Of a stretch of 12,173 nucleotides of DNA, positions 7,211 to 12,173 are shown in pieces (position 1 is the stretch's first letter; each line of letters begins with the position of its first letter). The translations under genes and the position numbers were made by a program. Under the pieces are notes generated by a model. The model worked only from the letters and a program-made list of their open reading frames with translations, was not told the origin of the DNA and did not search any database. This DNA is from Lachnospiraceae bacterium UBA3801 (GTDB lineage: Bacteria > Bacillota > Clostridia > Lachnospirales > Lachnospiraceae), in NCBI GenBank assembly GCA_002368685.1, contig DFEN01000146.1, forward strand, positions 1 through 12,173, read 5' to 3'.

Positions 7211-7471
7211 TTACTCAATTACATATGGAACGAGTGCTAACTGTCTAGCTCTCTTAACTGCAACTGTAAGCTCTCTCTGGTGCTTAGCGCAGTTACCTGT
7301 TATACGACGAGGAAGGATCTTACCTCTCTCAGAAATGTACTTTCTAAGAAGTGCTGCATCCTTGTAATCAATTACCTGATTCTCATCTGAACAGAATACA
7401 CAGACCTTTCTTCTTCTATGAGTAGGTCTTCTCTTCATTGGGGCTGCGCCCTCTTTATTATTATATGGCAT
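7211..7471 (-). CDS. rpsR: 30S ribosomal protein S18
   Basis: Small-subunit protein S18, which binds next to S6 on the 16S rRNA platform. The conserved core runs from KVCVFC through [22 protein letters not shown] to [25 protein letters not shown]. The CVFC pair plus a third Cys before AKHQ indicate the Cys-containing, zinc-binding type of S18. I chose ATG 7471 (86 aa) because GGAGG lies eight bases before it. The upstream ATG at 7486 overlaps the ssb stop and would place that ribosome site inside the coding region. It is the last gene of the rpsF-ssb-rpsR operon. Confidence 0.97.
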   Translation of the reverse strand: MPYNNKEGAAPMKRRPTHRRRKVCVFCSDENQVIDYKDAALLRKYISERGKILPRRITGNCAKHQRELTVAVKRARQLALVPYVIE

Positions 7472-7485
7472 TTTATTATCCTCCA

Positions 7486-7950
7486 TTAACCCTTAAATGG
7501 CAGATCATCATTTACACCTTCAGGAATATTCATGAAGCCTTCAGCACTTGCTGATGATGCAGATGGAGCAGACTGTGGTATATATCCACCGCCCTGTGAT
7601 GAATCTGAATTTGCCTTACTTTCAGCAAACTCCTGTTCCTCTACAACTACTTCTGTTGTATAAACCTTCTGGCCTTCCTTATTAGTATAGGAACCTGTCT
7701 GAATACGGCCTGTTACAGCTATCTTGGTTCCCTGCTTCAGATATTTCTCAGCGAATTCTCCCTGTCTGCCAAATGCAACACATGAGATAAAGTCCGCTGT
7801 CTGCTGGTCATCTCCGCCATTTCTTCTGGCGAATCTTCTGTCTACAGCCAGTGTGTATCTAGCGATTGCTAGCTGATCACCATTTTGTGAATTTGAATAT
7901 CTAACATCTGGATCTCTTGTAAGACGACCCATTAAAATAACCTTGTTCAT
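7486..7950 (-). CDS. ssb: Single-stranded DNA-binding protein
   Basis: A 154-aa SSB that coats single-stranded DNA during replication, repair and recombination. The OB-fold occupies about 1-108, beginning [18 protein letters not shown] and including [24 protein letters not shown] and [24 protein letters not shown] Gly/Ser/Ala-rich linker follows. The acidic tip that recruits partner proteins reads NDDLPF but continues with Lys-Gly, so the Phe is not the last residue as in most SSBs. The ATG is preceded by AAGGGGG. It lies 19 bases after rpsF, and its stop is 14 bases before the rpsR start, the standard operon order. Confidence 0.97.
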   Translation of the reverse strand: MNKVILMGRLTRDPDVRYSNSQNGDQLAIARYTLAVDRRFARRNGGDDQQTADFISCVAFGRQGEFAEKYLKQGTKIAVTGRIQTGSYTNKEGQKVYTTEVVVEEQEFAESKANSDSSQGGGYIPQSAPSASSASAEGFMNIPEGVNDDLPFKG

Positions 7951-7969
7951 TCGAACCCCCTTATCTTAA

Positions 7970-8257
7970 CTAAGCATCCTGTCTTACGATCAAGAAACGA
8001 ATGATAGGCTCGATAATACGAAGATTAGACTCAATTGCTGCTGGAGCTTCTACTGGACCTTCAAAATGAAGATAGTAGTAATAACCCTCAAGCATATCCT
8101 GAATCTCGTATGCAAGTCTCTGCTTGCCCTTCTCATCAACGTCTGTTACAGTACCCTTAGCCTTAGCTACAAGGTCCTTAACTTTGTCGAGAGTAGCTGT
8201 TCTAGCCTCATCATCAATCTTGGAGCTAAGAACTAATGCGATCTCATACTTGTTCAT
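7970..8257 (-). CDS. rpsF: 30S ribosomal protein S6
   Basis: Small-subunit protein S6, 95 aa, which pairs with S18 in the ribosome. The sequence MNKYEIALVLSSKIDDE, then KGKQRLAYEIQDMLEGYYY and the C-terminal IIEPIIRFLIVRQ, is diagnostic. ATG 8257 follows a near-perfect AAGGAGGTG ribosome site. It is the first gene of the rpsF-ssb-rpsR operon, with its own promoter and a structured leader of about 70 bases. In several phyla the S6:S18 complex represses this operon by binding the leader; that could apply here but is not shown. Confidence 0.98.
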   Translation of the reverse strand: MNKYEIALVLSSKIDDEARTATLDKVKDLVAKAKGTVTDVDEKGKQRLAYEIQDMLEGYYYYLHFEGPVEAPAAIESNLRIIEPIIRFLIVRQDA

Positions 8258-8284
8258 TTTTGCACCTCCTTATGGTCTATTCTG

Positions 8285-8308
8285 GCCCCCGCCGTGCATG
8301 GCGAAAGC
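8285..8308 (-). ncRNA. Structured 5' leader hairpin of rpsF mRNA, possible S6:S18 autoregulatory site
   Basis: In the minus-strand transcript GCUUUCGCC (8300-8308) pairs along nine positions with GGCGGGGGC (8285-8293), including three consecutive U-G pairs, around hexaloop AUGCAC. It stands out as GC-rich in an AT-rich region between the promoter and the rpsF ribosome site. I cannot confirm that it matches the known S6:S18 motif. Confidence 0.4.
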
Positions 8309-8336
8309 AAGGTTTTGTAAAACATCACAGAGTCTT

Positions 8337-8365
8337 AATATACCACATAGATACTAGGCTTGCAA
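8337..8365 (-). promoter_or_regulatory. Promoter of the rpsF-ssb-rpsR operon
   Basis: Minus-strand TTGCAA (8360-8365), a 17-base spacer ending TGG, and TATATT (8337-8342) form a good sigma-A promoter with an extended -10. The predicted start near 8330 gives a leader of about 70 bases before rpsF. Confidence 0.8.
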
Positions 8366-8407
8366 GTGTTTCTTTAAATATTTTATATGTTATTCTTTAC
8401 GCTTTAT

Positions 8408-9508
8408 TTATGCATTCCACTTATTAATTGTTTCTATTACATAGTCTATTTCTTCATCAGTCATTCCATAATACATAGGCAAGCTGAGCTGTGTTTCGGA
8501 TATTTCCTCTGCAATCGGAAGAGTTCCTTTAGGAATGCCCAGTTCACTATATGCTCCCTGAAGATGCATAGGTATTGGATAATGCTTATTTGTTCCTATC
8601 CCCTTATCATTCAAATACTTCTCTAATTCTTCTCTTCTATTACATCTCACCGCAAATATATGATATACATGAGTTCTATCCTGCGATGTGATAGGAAGGA
8701 TCACTTCTGGATTTGTAATCCCTTCTATATATTTACGTGCAGTTTCATTTCTATTTTTGTTCCAGTCATTTAAATGTCTAAGCTTTATTCTTAGAACAGC
8801 CGCCTGAATCTCATCTAGCCTTGAATTGTTTCCCTTGTAGATGTGATGGTATTTATAATCTGAACCGTAGTTTCCAAGTGCCCTTACCTTTTCAGCTAAA
8901 TCTTTATCATTAGTTGTTACAGCTCCAGCATCCCCAAGAGCCCCTAGATTCTTTCCTGGGTAAAATGAGAATCCCGCAGCATCTCCCAAAGAACCGGTTT
9001 TCTCTCCTTTGTAAGTCGCACCATGCGCCTGAGCACTATCCTCAATTACCTTAAGATTATATTTATCAGCTACAGACTTTATCTCAGATATGTCAGAAGG
9101 CTGGCCGTATAGATGAACAGCCATAATGGCCTTAGTTTTATCAGTCACTTTCTCTTCAATCAACTGCGGATTGATATTGTAGGTTTCGATATTAGGCTCT
9201 ACGAAAACAGGTGTGGCGCCTGTATATGAAACCGCCAGCGCAGTTGCAATATAAGTGTTTGAAGGGACTATTACCTCGTCACCTTCACCTATACCATAAG
9301 CTTTTAAGATTAAATAGAGTGCATCGAGTCCATTTCCGCAGCCAATAGCATATTTGGTCCCACAATATTCAGCAAATTCTTTATCAAAAGCCTCACACTC
9401 AGTTCCTTGTATAAACCAATTTTTATCATAAACTTCAGCTAGTTTATTAACTACCTCTTCTCTAATTTCACTATGCATTCTTTCAAACGAAACAAATGGA
9501 ATATTCAA
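8408..9508 (-). CDS. PLP-dependent sugar aminotransferase, DegT/DnrJ/EryC1/StrS family
   Basis: Aspartate-aminotransferase-fold enzyme that aminates a keto-sugar nucleotide. Motifs are [10 protein letters not shown] (57-66), [12 protein letters not shown] (81-92), [10 protein letters not shown] (155-164, Asp157 to the PLP nitrogen), [14 protein letters not shown] (180-193, PLP Lys186) and [12 protein letters not shown] (228-239). The overall pattern resembles dTDP-3-amino-3,6-dideoxyhexose transaminases such as FdtB/QdtB, but the substrate cannot be read. I chose TTG 9508 (366 aa, beginning NIPFVSF as in relatives) because GAGGAGG lies eight bases before it; the ATG at 9541 would put that site inside the coding region. 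No other sugar-nucleotide gene is in the window, so it may serve an off-site pathway for an amino sugar in a surface polysaccharide. Confidence 0.92.
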   Translation of the reverse strand: MNIPFVSFERMHSEIREEVVNKLAEVYDKNWFIQGTECEAFDKEFAEYCGTKYAIGCGNGLDALYLILKAYGIGEGDEVIVPSNTYIATALAVSYTGATPVFVEPNIETYNINPQLIEEKVTDKTKAIMAVHLYGQPSDISEIKSVADKYNLKVIEDSAQAHGATYKGEKTGSLGDAAGFSFYPGKNLGALGDAGAVTTNDKDLAEKVRALGNYGSDYKYHHIYKGNNSRLDEIQAAVLRIKLRHLNDWNKNRNETARKYIEGITNPEVILPITSQDRTHVYHIFAVRCNRREELEKYLNDKGIGTNKHYPIPMHLQGAYSELGIPKGTLPIAEEISETQLSLPMYYGMTDEEIDYVIETINKWNA

Positions 9509-9565
9509 AACTTTACCCTCCTCGATTGTATAAATCAACATCGACTTAATTATTCTACAACTTTT

Positions 9566-9571
9566 ATTATA
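9566..9571 (-). promoter_or_regulatory. Possible -10 element for the aminotransferase gene
   Basis: A perfect TATAAT on the minus strand, 58 bases before the TTG start and just after the VanZ stop. No good -35 is seen at the right distance. The alternative is co-transcription with the VanZ gene. No terminator is visible between them. Confidence 0.3.
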
Positions 9572-9606
9572 TATAAGCTAGAGAAATATTCTATCATAGC
9601 ATACCT

Positions 9607-10212
9607 TCATCTATGTTTTAGTTTTTTCTTCCTTGCTATCAAGTGTTGACAAATATTAACTATAAGCACGCCTAGCAGAACACCACATGTGTCAATCAGG
9701 ACATCCCTTAGCTCGCAGCTTCTACCTGGCACAAATCTCTGATGGATTTCGTCGGATACTGCATATAGAACTCCACAAATGAGTGGTATAATGAATATTC
9801 TTATTAGAAATTGTCCCTTATGAAAATGTTCATCATGATAATGTTTCTCACTATGCTGTTCCTCGTGATAACGTTTCTTATTATAATGTTCCTTAGCAGT
9901 AAGTGATATAAATAACCCCAGCAGCGTATACTCCGTAAAATGTGCCAGCTTCCGAACAATAAATGACAGCAGTTCAGCATCTCGATCGGTAAAACGAGAT
10001 AAGAACCTTACTATGATATCACTCTCCTCCTGAGATGTATCCGCTGGAAGTGATGACTGGAAGAAGATGAAAATCATGATGATAATCGTAATGGTTAAGT
10101 ACGCTACGAATCTGATATTATGAGACTTTCTCTGTATTTTCTTTACTGATAAATTGTCCTTATTATTATCCATACTATTTTTCTTATTATCTATTCTATC
10201 AGCCATACTCAT
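9607..10212 (-). CDS. VanZ-family membrane protein with His-rich loop
   Basis: A 201-aa integral membrane protein of the VanZ-like family, some members of which affect glycopeptide or lipoglycopeptide susceptibility; general function is unclear. Family motifs are VRKLAHFTEYTLLG (86-99) and YAVSDEIHQRFVPGRSCELRDVLID (150-174). Membrane segments are near 34-52, 92-105, 135-152 and 171-187. The loop between segments 2 and 3 (107-133) is unusually His-rich and made of 10-residue repeats (EHYNKKRYHE, EQHSEKHYHD, EHFHK). ATG 10212 is 26 bases after the DUF951 stop. The ribosome site is weak and ATG 10206 is also possible. Isolated VanZ-like genes are common in Clostridia, so resistance should not be assumed. 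Confidence 0.88.
   Translation of the reverse strand: MSMADRIDNKKNSMDNNKDNLSVKKIQRKSHNIRFVAYLTITIIIMIFIFFQSSLPADTSQEESDIIVRFLSRFTDRDAELLSFIVRKLAHFTEYTLLGLFISLTAKEHYNKKRYHEEQHSEKHYHDEHFHKGQFLIRIFIIPLICGVLYAVSDEIHQRFVPGRSCELRDVLIDTCGVLLGVLIVNICQHLIARKKKLKHR
9828..9895. repeat. 30-bp tandem repeat inside the VanZ-like gene
   Basis: Units at 9828-9857 and 9858-9887 agree at 23 of 30 positions, followed by a partial third unit GTTCCTTA (9888-9895). The 30-base period keeps frame and encodes the 10-residue His-rich repeats. Confidence 0.8.
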
Positions 10213-10238
10213 CTATCTTACGATCTTACTATAAGCTT

Positions 10239-10409
10239 TTATCCATTCTTTATATTCTTAACAACATCTCTCCGTGGCAGCAAAAGCTCACGTTCACAGC
10301 CCATACAACGAAGCTTAATCTCAATCCCTGTCCTAAGAACCAGCCACTCATCTGATCCACAAGGATGCTTCTTCTTCATTTTTATAACCTGGCCTTCTTT
10401 TAATTCCAT
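10239..10409 (-). CDS. DUF951 family small zinc-ribbon-like protein
   Basis: A 56-aa protein with the DUF951 pattern KMKKKHPCGSDEWLVLRTG followed by IKLRCMGCERELLLPRRD. The HPCG and CMGC pairs suggest a metal (zinc) site with three Cys and one His. Function is unknown; it is widespread in Bacillota. The start is ATG 10409, preceded by GGAGAGG with a short spacer; an in-frame TTG 18 bases upstream is less likely. It lies 44 bases after the HipA-like gene and 26 bases before the VanZ-like gene, so it is probably co-transcribed with the latter. A TATAAT at 10444-10449 on the minus strand could be its own -10, though the -35 is poor. Confidence 0.85.
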   Translation of the reverse strand: MELKEGQVIKMKKKHPCGSDEWLVLRTGIEIKLRCMGCERELLLPRRDVVKNIKNG

Positions 10410-10443
10410 ATCCCTCTCCGTAAACAAAAGTACTACAAAATCA

Positions 10444-10449
10444 ATTATA
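10444..10449 (-). promoter_or_regulatory. Possible -10 element for the DUF951-VanZ pair
   Basis: TATAAT on the minus strand, 34 bases before the DUF951 ATG, partly in the gap after the HipA-like stop. The -35 region falls in the kinase coding end and is weak (CCTATT). Transcription from the upstream toxin-antitoxin promoter is an alternative. Confidence 0.3.
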
Positions 10450-10453
10450 ATAT

Positions 10454-11266
10454 TTATACTTGTGAGAATAGGTATTTATAGCGACTTCTCATCTGCATCA
10501 CTATTTCTATTGTACGATTGCGTATTTTTTCATCATACATCTCTGCTCTATCAACAATAGACTTGACTTCATTATATCCGAATGAAAAATGTATATGTTC
10601 TCCGTACAGCTTCTCAGCAATATCAACCTGCTCGGTAAAATCATTGCAGAATGTCTTTGACTTTACCTTATCAATATAGTGGATTGCATCAATACTCATT
10701 GGATACTCCATCATAACATCTGACATAATCCCAGCTCCATTATCAAATATTGGAGCTAGGCTAAACTCATTTTGCCCATTAGTTAACACAGCTATGTTAT
10801 GAGTATGCCTATCTTCATTTAAAAACAGTGAATCAATAGTAAGCATTTTGCTCATATATATTCCAAAATCATTCAAACCAGTTAGTCTTTCAACCTGATT
10901 AACGAGCATCCTAAGTCTTTCCTCATGATCTTCAACAGAGTAAATTAATTTATTCAGCCCCTCACCGTAGACATTTTTAAACAATCTTTCCAGTGTAATA
11001 AGATTCCATCCATCTGTAAAATCCTTGCTCTTGCATCCATTATAAATATTACCATTGTAGGATATCTGTTCCAGATCATAATCTACATATTCATTTCTGT
11101 CCAAGTCAGAAAAACCAAGGAGTTTTGATATGGTGTATTCAACCAGTCCTTCATATCCAAGATAATCTGCTTTATACCAGATTCCATCTCTTTCGAATTT
11201 TAGTTGATTTCCTTTTGAGGACTGTCTCCCATCCTCTTTTATCTCTTCTTGAAATAACTCTACCAT
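10454..11266 (-). CDS. Small HipA-like serine/threonine kinase (toxin candidate)
   Basis: A 270-aa protein with the HipA-type kinase core but without the N-terminal subdomain of full-length HipA (about 440 aa), so closer in size to HipT or CtkA. The Gly-rich loop SSKGNQLK (16-23) matches the HipA S-x-x-G-x-Q-x-K pattern, with Ser16 at the position of the autophosphorylated Ser. Lys32 in WYKADY should bind ATP. LNEDRHTHNIAVL (149-161) supplies catalytic Asp152, and APIFDNGAG (171-179) the metal-binding Asp175. All key residues are present, so it is probably active. Known relatives phosphorylate aminoacyl-tRNA synthetases; the target here is unknown. ATG 11266 follows AAAGG with a six-base spacer. 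It lies 51 bases downstream of the HTH gene, as expected for a toxin after its antitoxin. Confidence 0.8.
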   Translation of the reverse strand: MVELFQEEIKEDGRQSSKGNQLKFERDGIWYKADYLGYEGLVEYTISKLLGFSDLDRNEYVDYDLEQISYNGNIYNGCKSKDFTDGWNLITLERLFKNVYGEGLNKLIYSVEDHEERLRMLVNQVERLTGLNDFGIYMSKMLTIDSLFLNEDRHTHNIAVLTNGQNEFSLAPIFDNGAGIMSDVMMEYPMSIDAIHYIDKVKSKTFCNDFTEQVDIAEKLYGEHIHFSFGYNEVKSIVDRAEMYDEKIRNRTIEIVMQMRSRYKYLFSQV

Positions 11267-11289
11267 CAATAACCTTTCTATAATTCACA

Positions 11290-11307
11290 TTATTGTATAA
11301 ACAATAA
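11290..11307. other. Small AT-rich hairpin between the HTH and kinase genes
   Basis: TTATTGT (11290-11296) pairs with ACAATAA (11301-11307) around ATAA. It lies in the gap upstream of the kinase ribosome site. There is no T-tract, so it is not a terminator. It could lower kinase expression relative to the HTH gene, but this may be chance. Confidence 0.25.
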
Positions 11308-11317
11308 AGATGCTCAA

Positions 11318-11878
11318 TTAGCGTTCCAGTTTTATCCAAAAATGATCCTCCGCCATACGTCCCTCAGTTTTCTCAATGATCATAATAGGATCATAAAATG
11401 GTATATCCAGTTTTTTTAATTCGAGTTTGATTTTATCCCTGGTCCTAGGAAAGCACCTTGATTCTATAAACTCTTCATAGTCCTCATAATTCGGCTCAGT
11501 ATTTACTCCAAATGCACGGTACAGTGGATTATCTATATAATTATATACTTTAATCGAGCGATTTAATTCATTAACATCTATCACACTACAAACAGTGTTT
11601 TCATACATATACCAAAGTCTTAGCCCCTTTCCTTTTTTAGGAACCATAAGCTTACCCGCAAGTTCAGGCTTACGAAGAAGTATTTCAACAAGCGGAACTA
11701 TCGGCCCTGATATGGTATTATTATTAGATTCCCAGTTTTCTACCGTTCTTTTTGATGATCGAACGAAACTAGCAAATTCCTTCTGTGTCATATTAAGAAG
11801 ACTTCTTACTTTTTTTATATCTTCTCCAGTAATATACTCATTTATCACATATTCAATATTTTTACCTGTTTTTCCCAT
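11318..11878 (-). CDS. HTH (XRE-type) protein with unassigned C-terminal domain, antitoxin candidate
   Basis: A 186-aa protein. Residues 20-57 form a helix-turn-helix of the HigA/NadS kind: IKKVRSLLNMTQKEFASFVRS, then RTVENWESN and SGPIVPLVEIL. Residues about 86-186 form a second domain I cannot name, with ESRCFPRTRDKIK, PFYDPIMIIEKTEGRMAED and WIKLER as its striking parts. ATG 11878 is chosen for the AGGAGG site with an eight-base spacer; an upstream in-frame start would place that site inside the coding region and lies beyond the first operator repeat. Position before a HipA-like kinase and behind operator repeats fits an autorepressing antitoxin. The C-terminal domain may hold the kinase in check, perhaps like HipS in HipBST, but I see no sequence match to HipS. 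Confidence 0.78.
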   Translation of the reverse strand: MGKTGKNIEYVINEYITGEDIKKVRSLLNMTQKEFASFVRSSKRTVENWESNNNTISGPIVPLVEILLRKPELAGKLMVPKKGKGLRLWYMYENTVCSVIDVNELNRSIKVYNYIDNPLYRAFGVNTEPNYEDYEEFIESRCFPRTRDKIKLELKKLDIPFYDPIMIIEKTEGRMAEDHFWIKLER

Positions 11879-11910
11879 AGATAAAACCTCCTGATTAATT
11901 AAACCACAAA

Positions 11911-11952
11911 TTTTTCGGTAAATCAAGAGGTTTTAACCGAATATTTTTCGGT
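11911..11952. promoter_or_regulatory. Operator repeats of the HTH-kinase operon
   Basis: A 17-bp palindrome, ACCGAA-N5-TTCGGT (11936-11952), plus a further TTCGGT (11914-11919). The nine bases TTTTTCGGT occur at 11911-11919 and again at 11944-11952, exactly 33 bases apart. Half-site centres are 22 and 11 bases apart, so they lie on one face of the helix. The palindrome covers the predicted transcription start, which suggests autorepression by the HTH protein. Confidence 0.7.
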
Positions 11953-11953
11953 C

Positions 11954-11959
11954 ATTATA
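11954..11959 (-). promoter_or_regulatory. -10 element of the HTH-kinase operon
   Basis: A perfect TATAAT on the minus strand, directly upstream of the operator palindrome. The hexamer 17 bases upstream is CATTTG, a weak -35. The predicted start near 11947 gives a leader of about 70 bases. Confidence 0.6.
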
Positions 11960-11996
11960 TCCAATTGCAGTGAATTCAAATGATTAAGTATAAAAT

Positions 11997-12030
11997 AAAA
12001 AACCTCTAAATCAAATGATTTAGAGGTTTT
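11997..12030 (-). terminator. Terminator of the tRNA operon
   Basis: A 14-bp perfect stem (11999-12012 with 12017-12030, AAAACCTCTAAATC type) and tetraloop follow the tRNA-Phe 3' end by one base. The minus strand then reads TTTTTTATTTTAT. The run of T on the plus side makes it potentially two-way. Confidence 0.9.
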
Positions 12031-12031
12031 G

Positions 12032-12104
<73 letters not shown>

Positions 12105-12110
12105 ATAAAG

Positions 12111-12173
12111 TACCGGGGGAAGGATTTGAACCTACGACCTCCGGGTTATGAGCCCGACGAGCTTCCAGACTGC
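12111..12173 (-). tRNA. Initiator tRNA-Met (anticodon CAT), 5' end beyond the window
   Basis: Partial tRNA with the initiator hallmark of three G-C pairs beside the anticodon loop (GGG-CTCATAA-CCC) and a D-arm and variable loop typical of bacterial tRNA-fMet. The T-loop is TTCAAAT. The 5' acceptor strand is cut off by the window edge. The T-stem GTAGG/CCTTC has a U50-U64 mismatch. The discriminator is A and CCA is not encoded. Confidence 0.9.

Noticed and set aside
9607..10212. Glycopeptide-resistance gene vanZ
   Set aside because: Only family-level similarity is visible. No vanHAX or vanRS genes are nearby, and chromosomal VanZ-like proteins are common in Clostridia.

Overview
The window looks like an AT-rich chromosome segment of a Clostridia bacterium, probably a Lachnospiraceae member. 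The grounds are strong AGGAGG-type ribosome sites, a rpsF-ssb-rpsR operon, a DUF951 protein, tRNA genes without encoded CCA, and Dlt-like envelope genes; genus cannot be fixed from sequence alone. Every gene lies on the minus strand, so transcription runs from position 12173 towards 1.

Reading with transcription: (a) 12173-11997 is a tRNA operon, a partial initiator tRNA-Met followed by tRNA-Phe(GAA), closed by a 14-bp hairpin terminator. (b) 11960-10454 is a two-gene toxin-antitoxin-like unit. An HTH protein with an unassigned C-terminal domain sits behind a promoter with TTCGGT/ACCGAA operator repeats and is followed by a small HipA-like kinase. (c) 10409-9607 holds a DUF951 zinc-ribbon-like protein and a VanZ-family membrane protein with a His-rich tandem-repeat loop. 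(d) 9508-8408 is a sugar aminotransferase of the DegT/DnrJ/EryC1/StrS family, read from a TTG start. (e) 8365-7167 is the rpsF-ssb-rpsR operon with a good extended -10 promoter, a structured leader and a terminator.

(f) 7084-1196 is the most interesting part, a five-gene operon: MBOAT acyltransferase, SGNH-type extracellular protein, amino-acid adenylation enzyme, PLP decarboxylase of the DapDC/ODC fold, and carrier protein. A terminator is built into the last codons of the carrier gene. It resembles the dltABCD system for D-alanylating teichoic acid, with a fold-III decarboxylase added and no separate dltX. The adenylation enzyme has Ser where DltA has its D-Ala-discriminating Cys. The decarboxylase lacks the acidic residue that recognises a distal amine in DAP and ornithine decarboxylases. 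My working model is: the adenylation enzyme loads an amino acid on the carrier; the decarboxylase removes a carboxyl group, possibly while the substrate is carrier-bound as with BtrK in butirosin synthesis; the MBOAT passes the resulting omega-amino acyl group across the membrane; and the SGNH protein places it on a surface polymer. The chemistry is inference. The gene content and residue differences are read directly.

(g) 1025-36 is dapF (diaminopimelate epimerase), with its own candidate promoter after the operon terminator. No gene-free stretch exceeds 300 bases.
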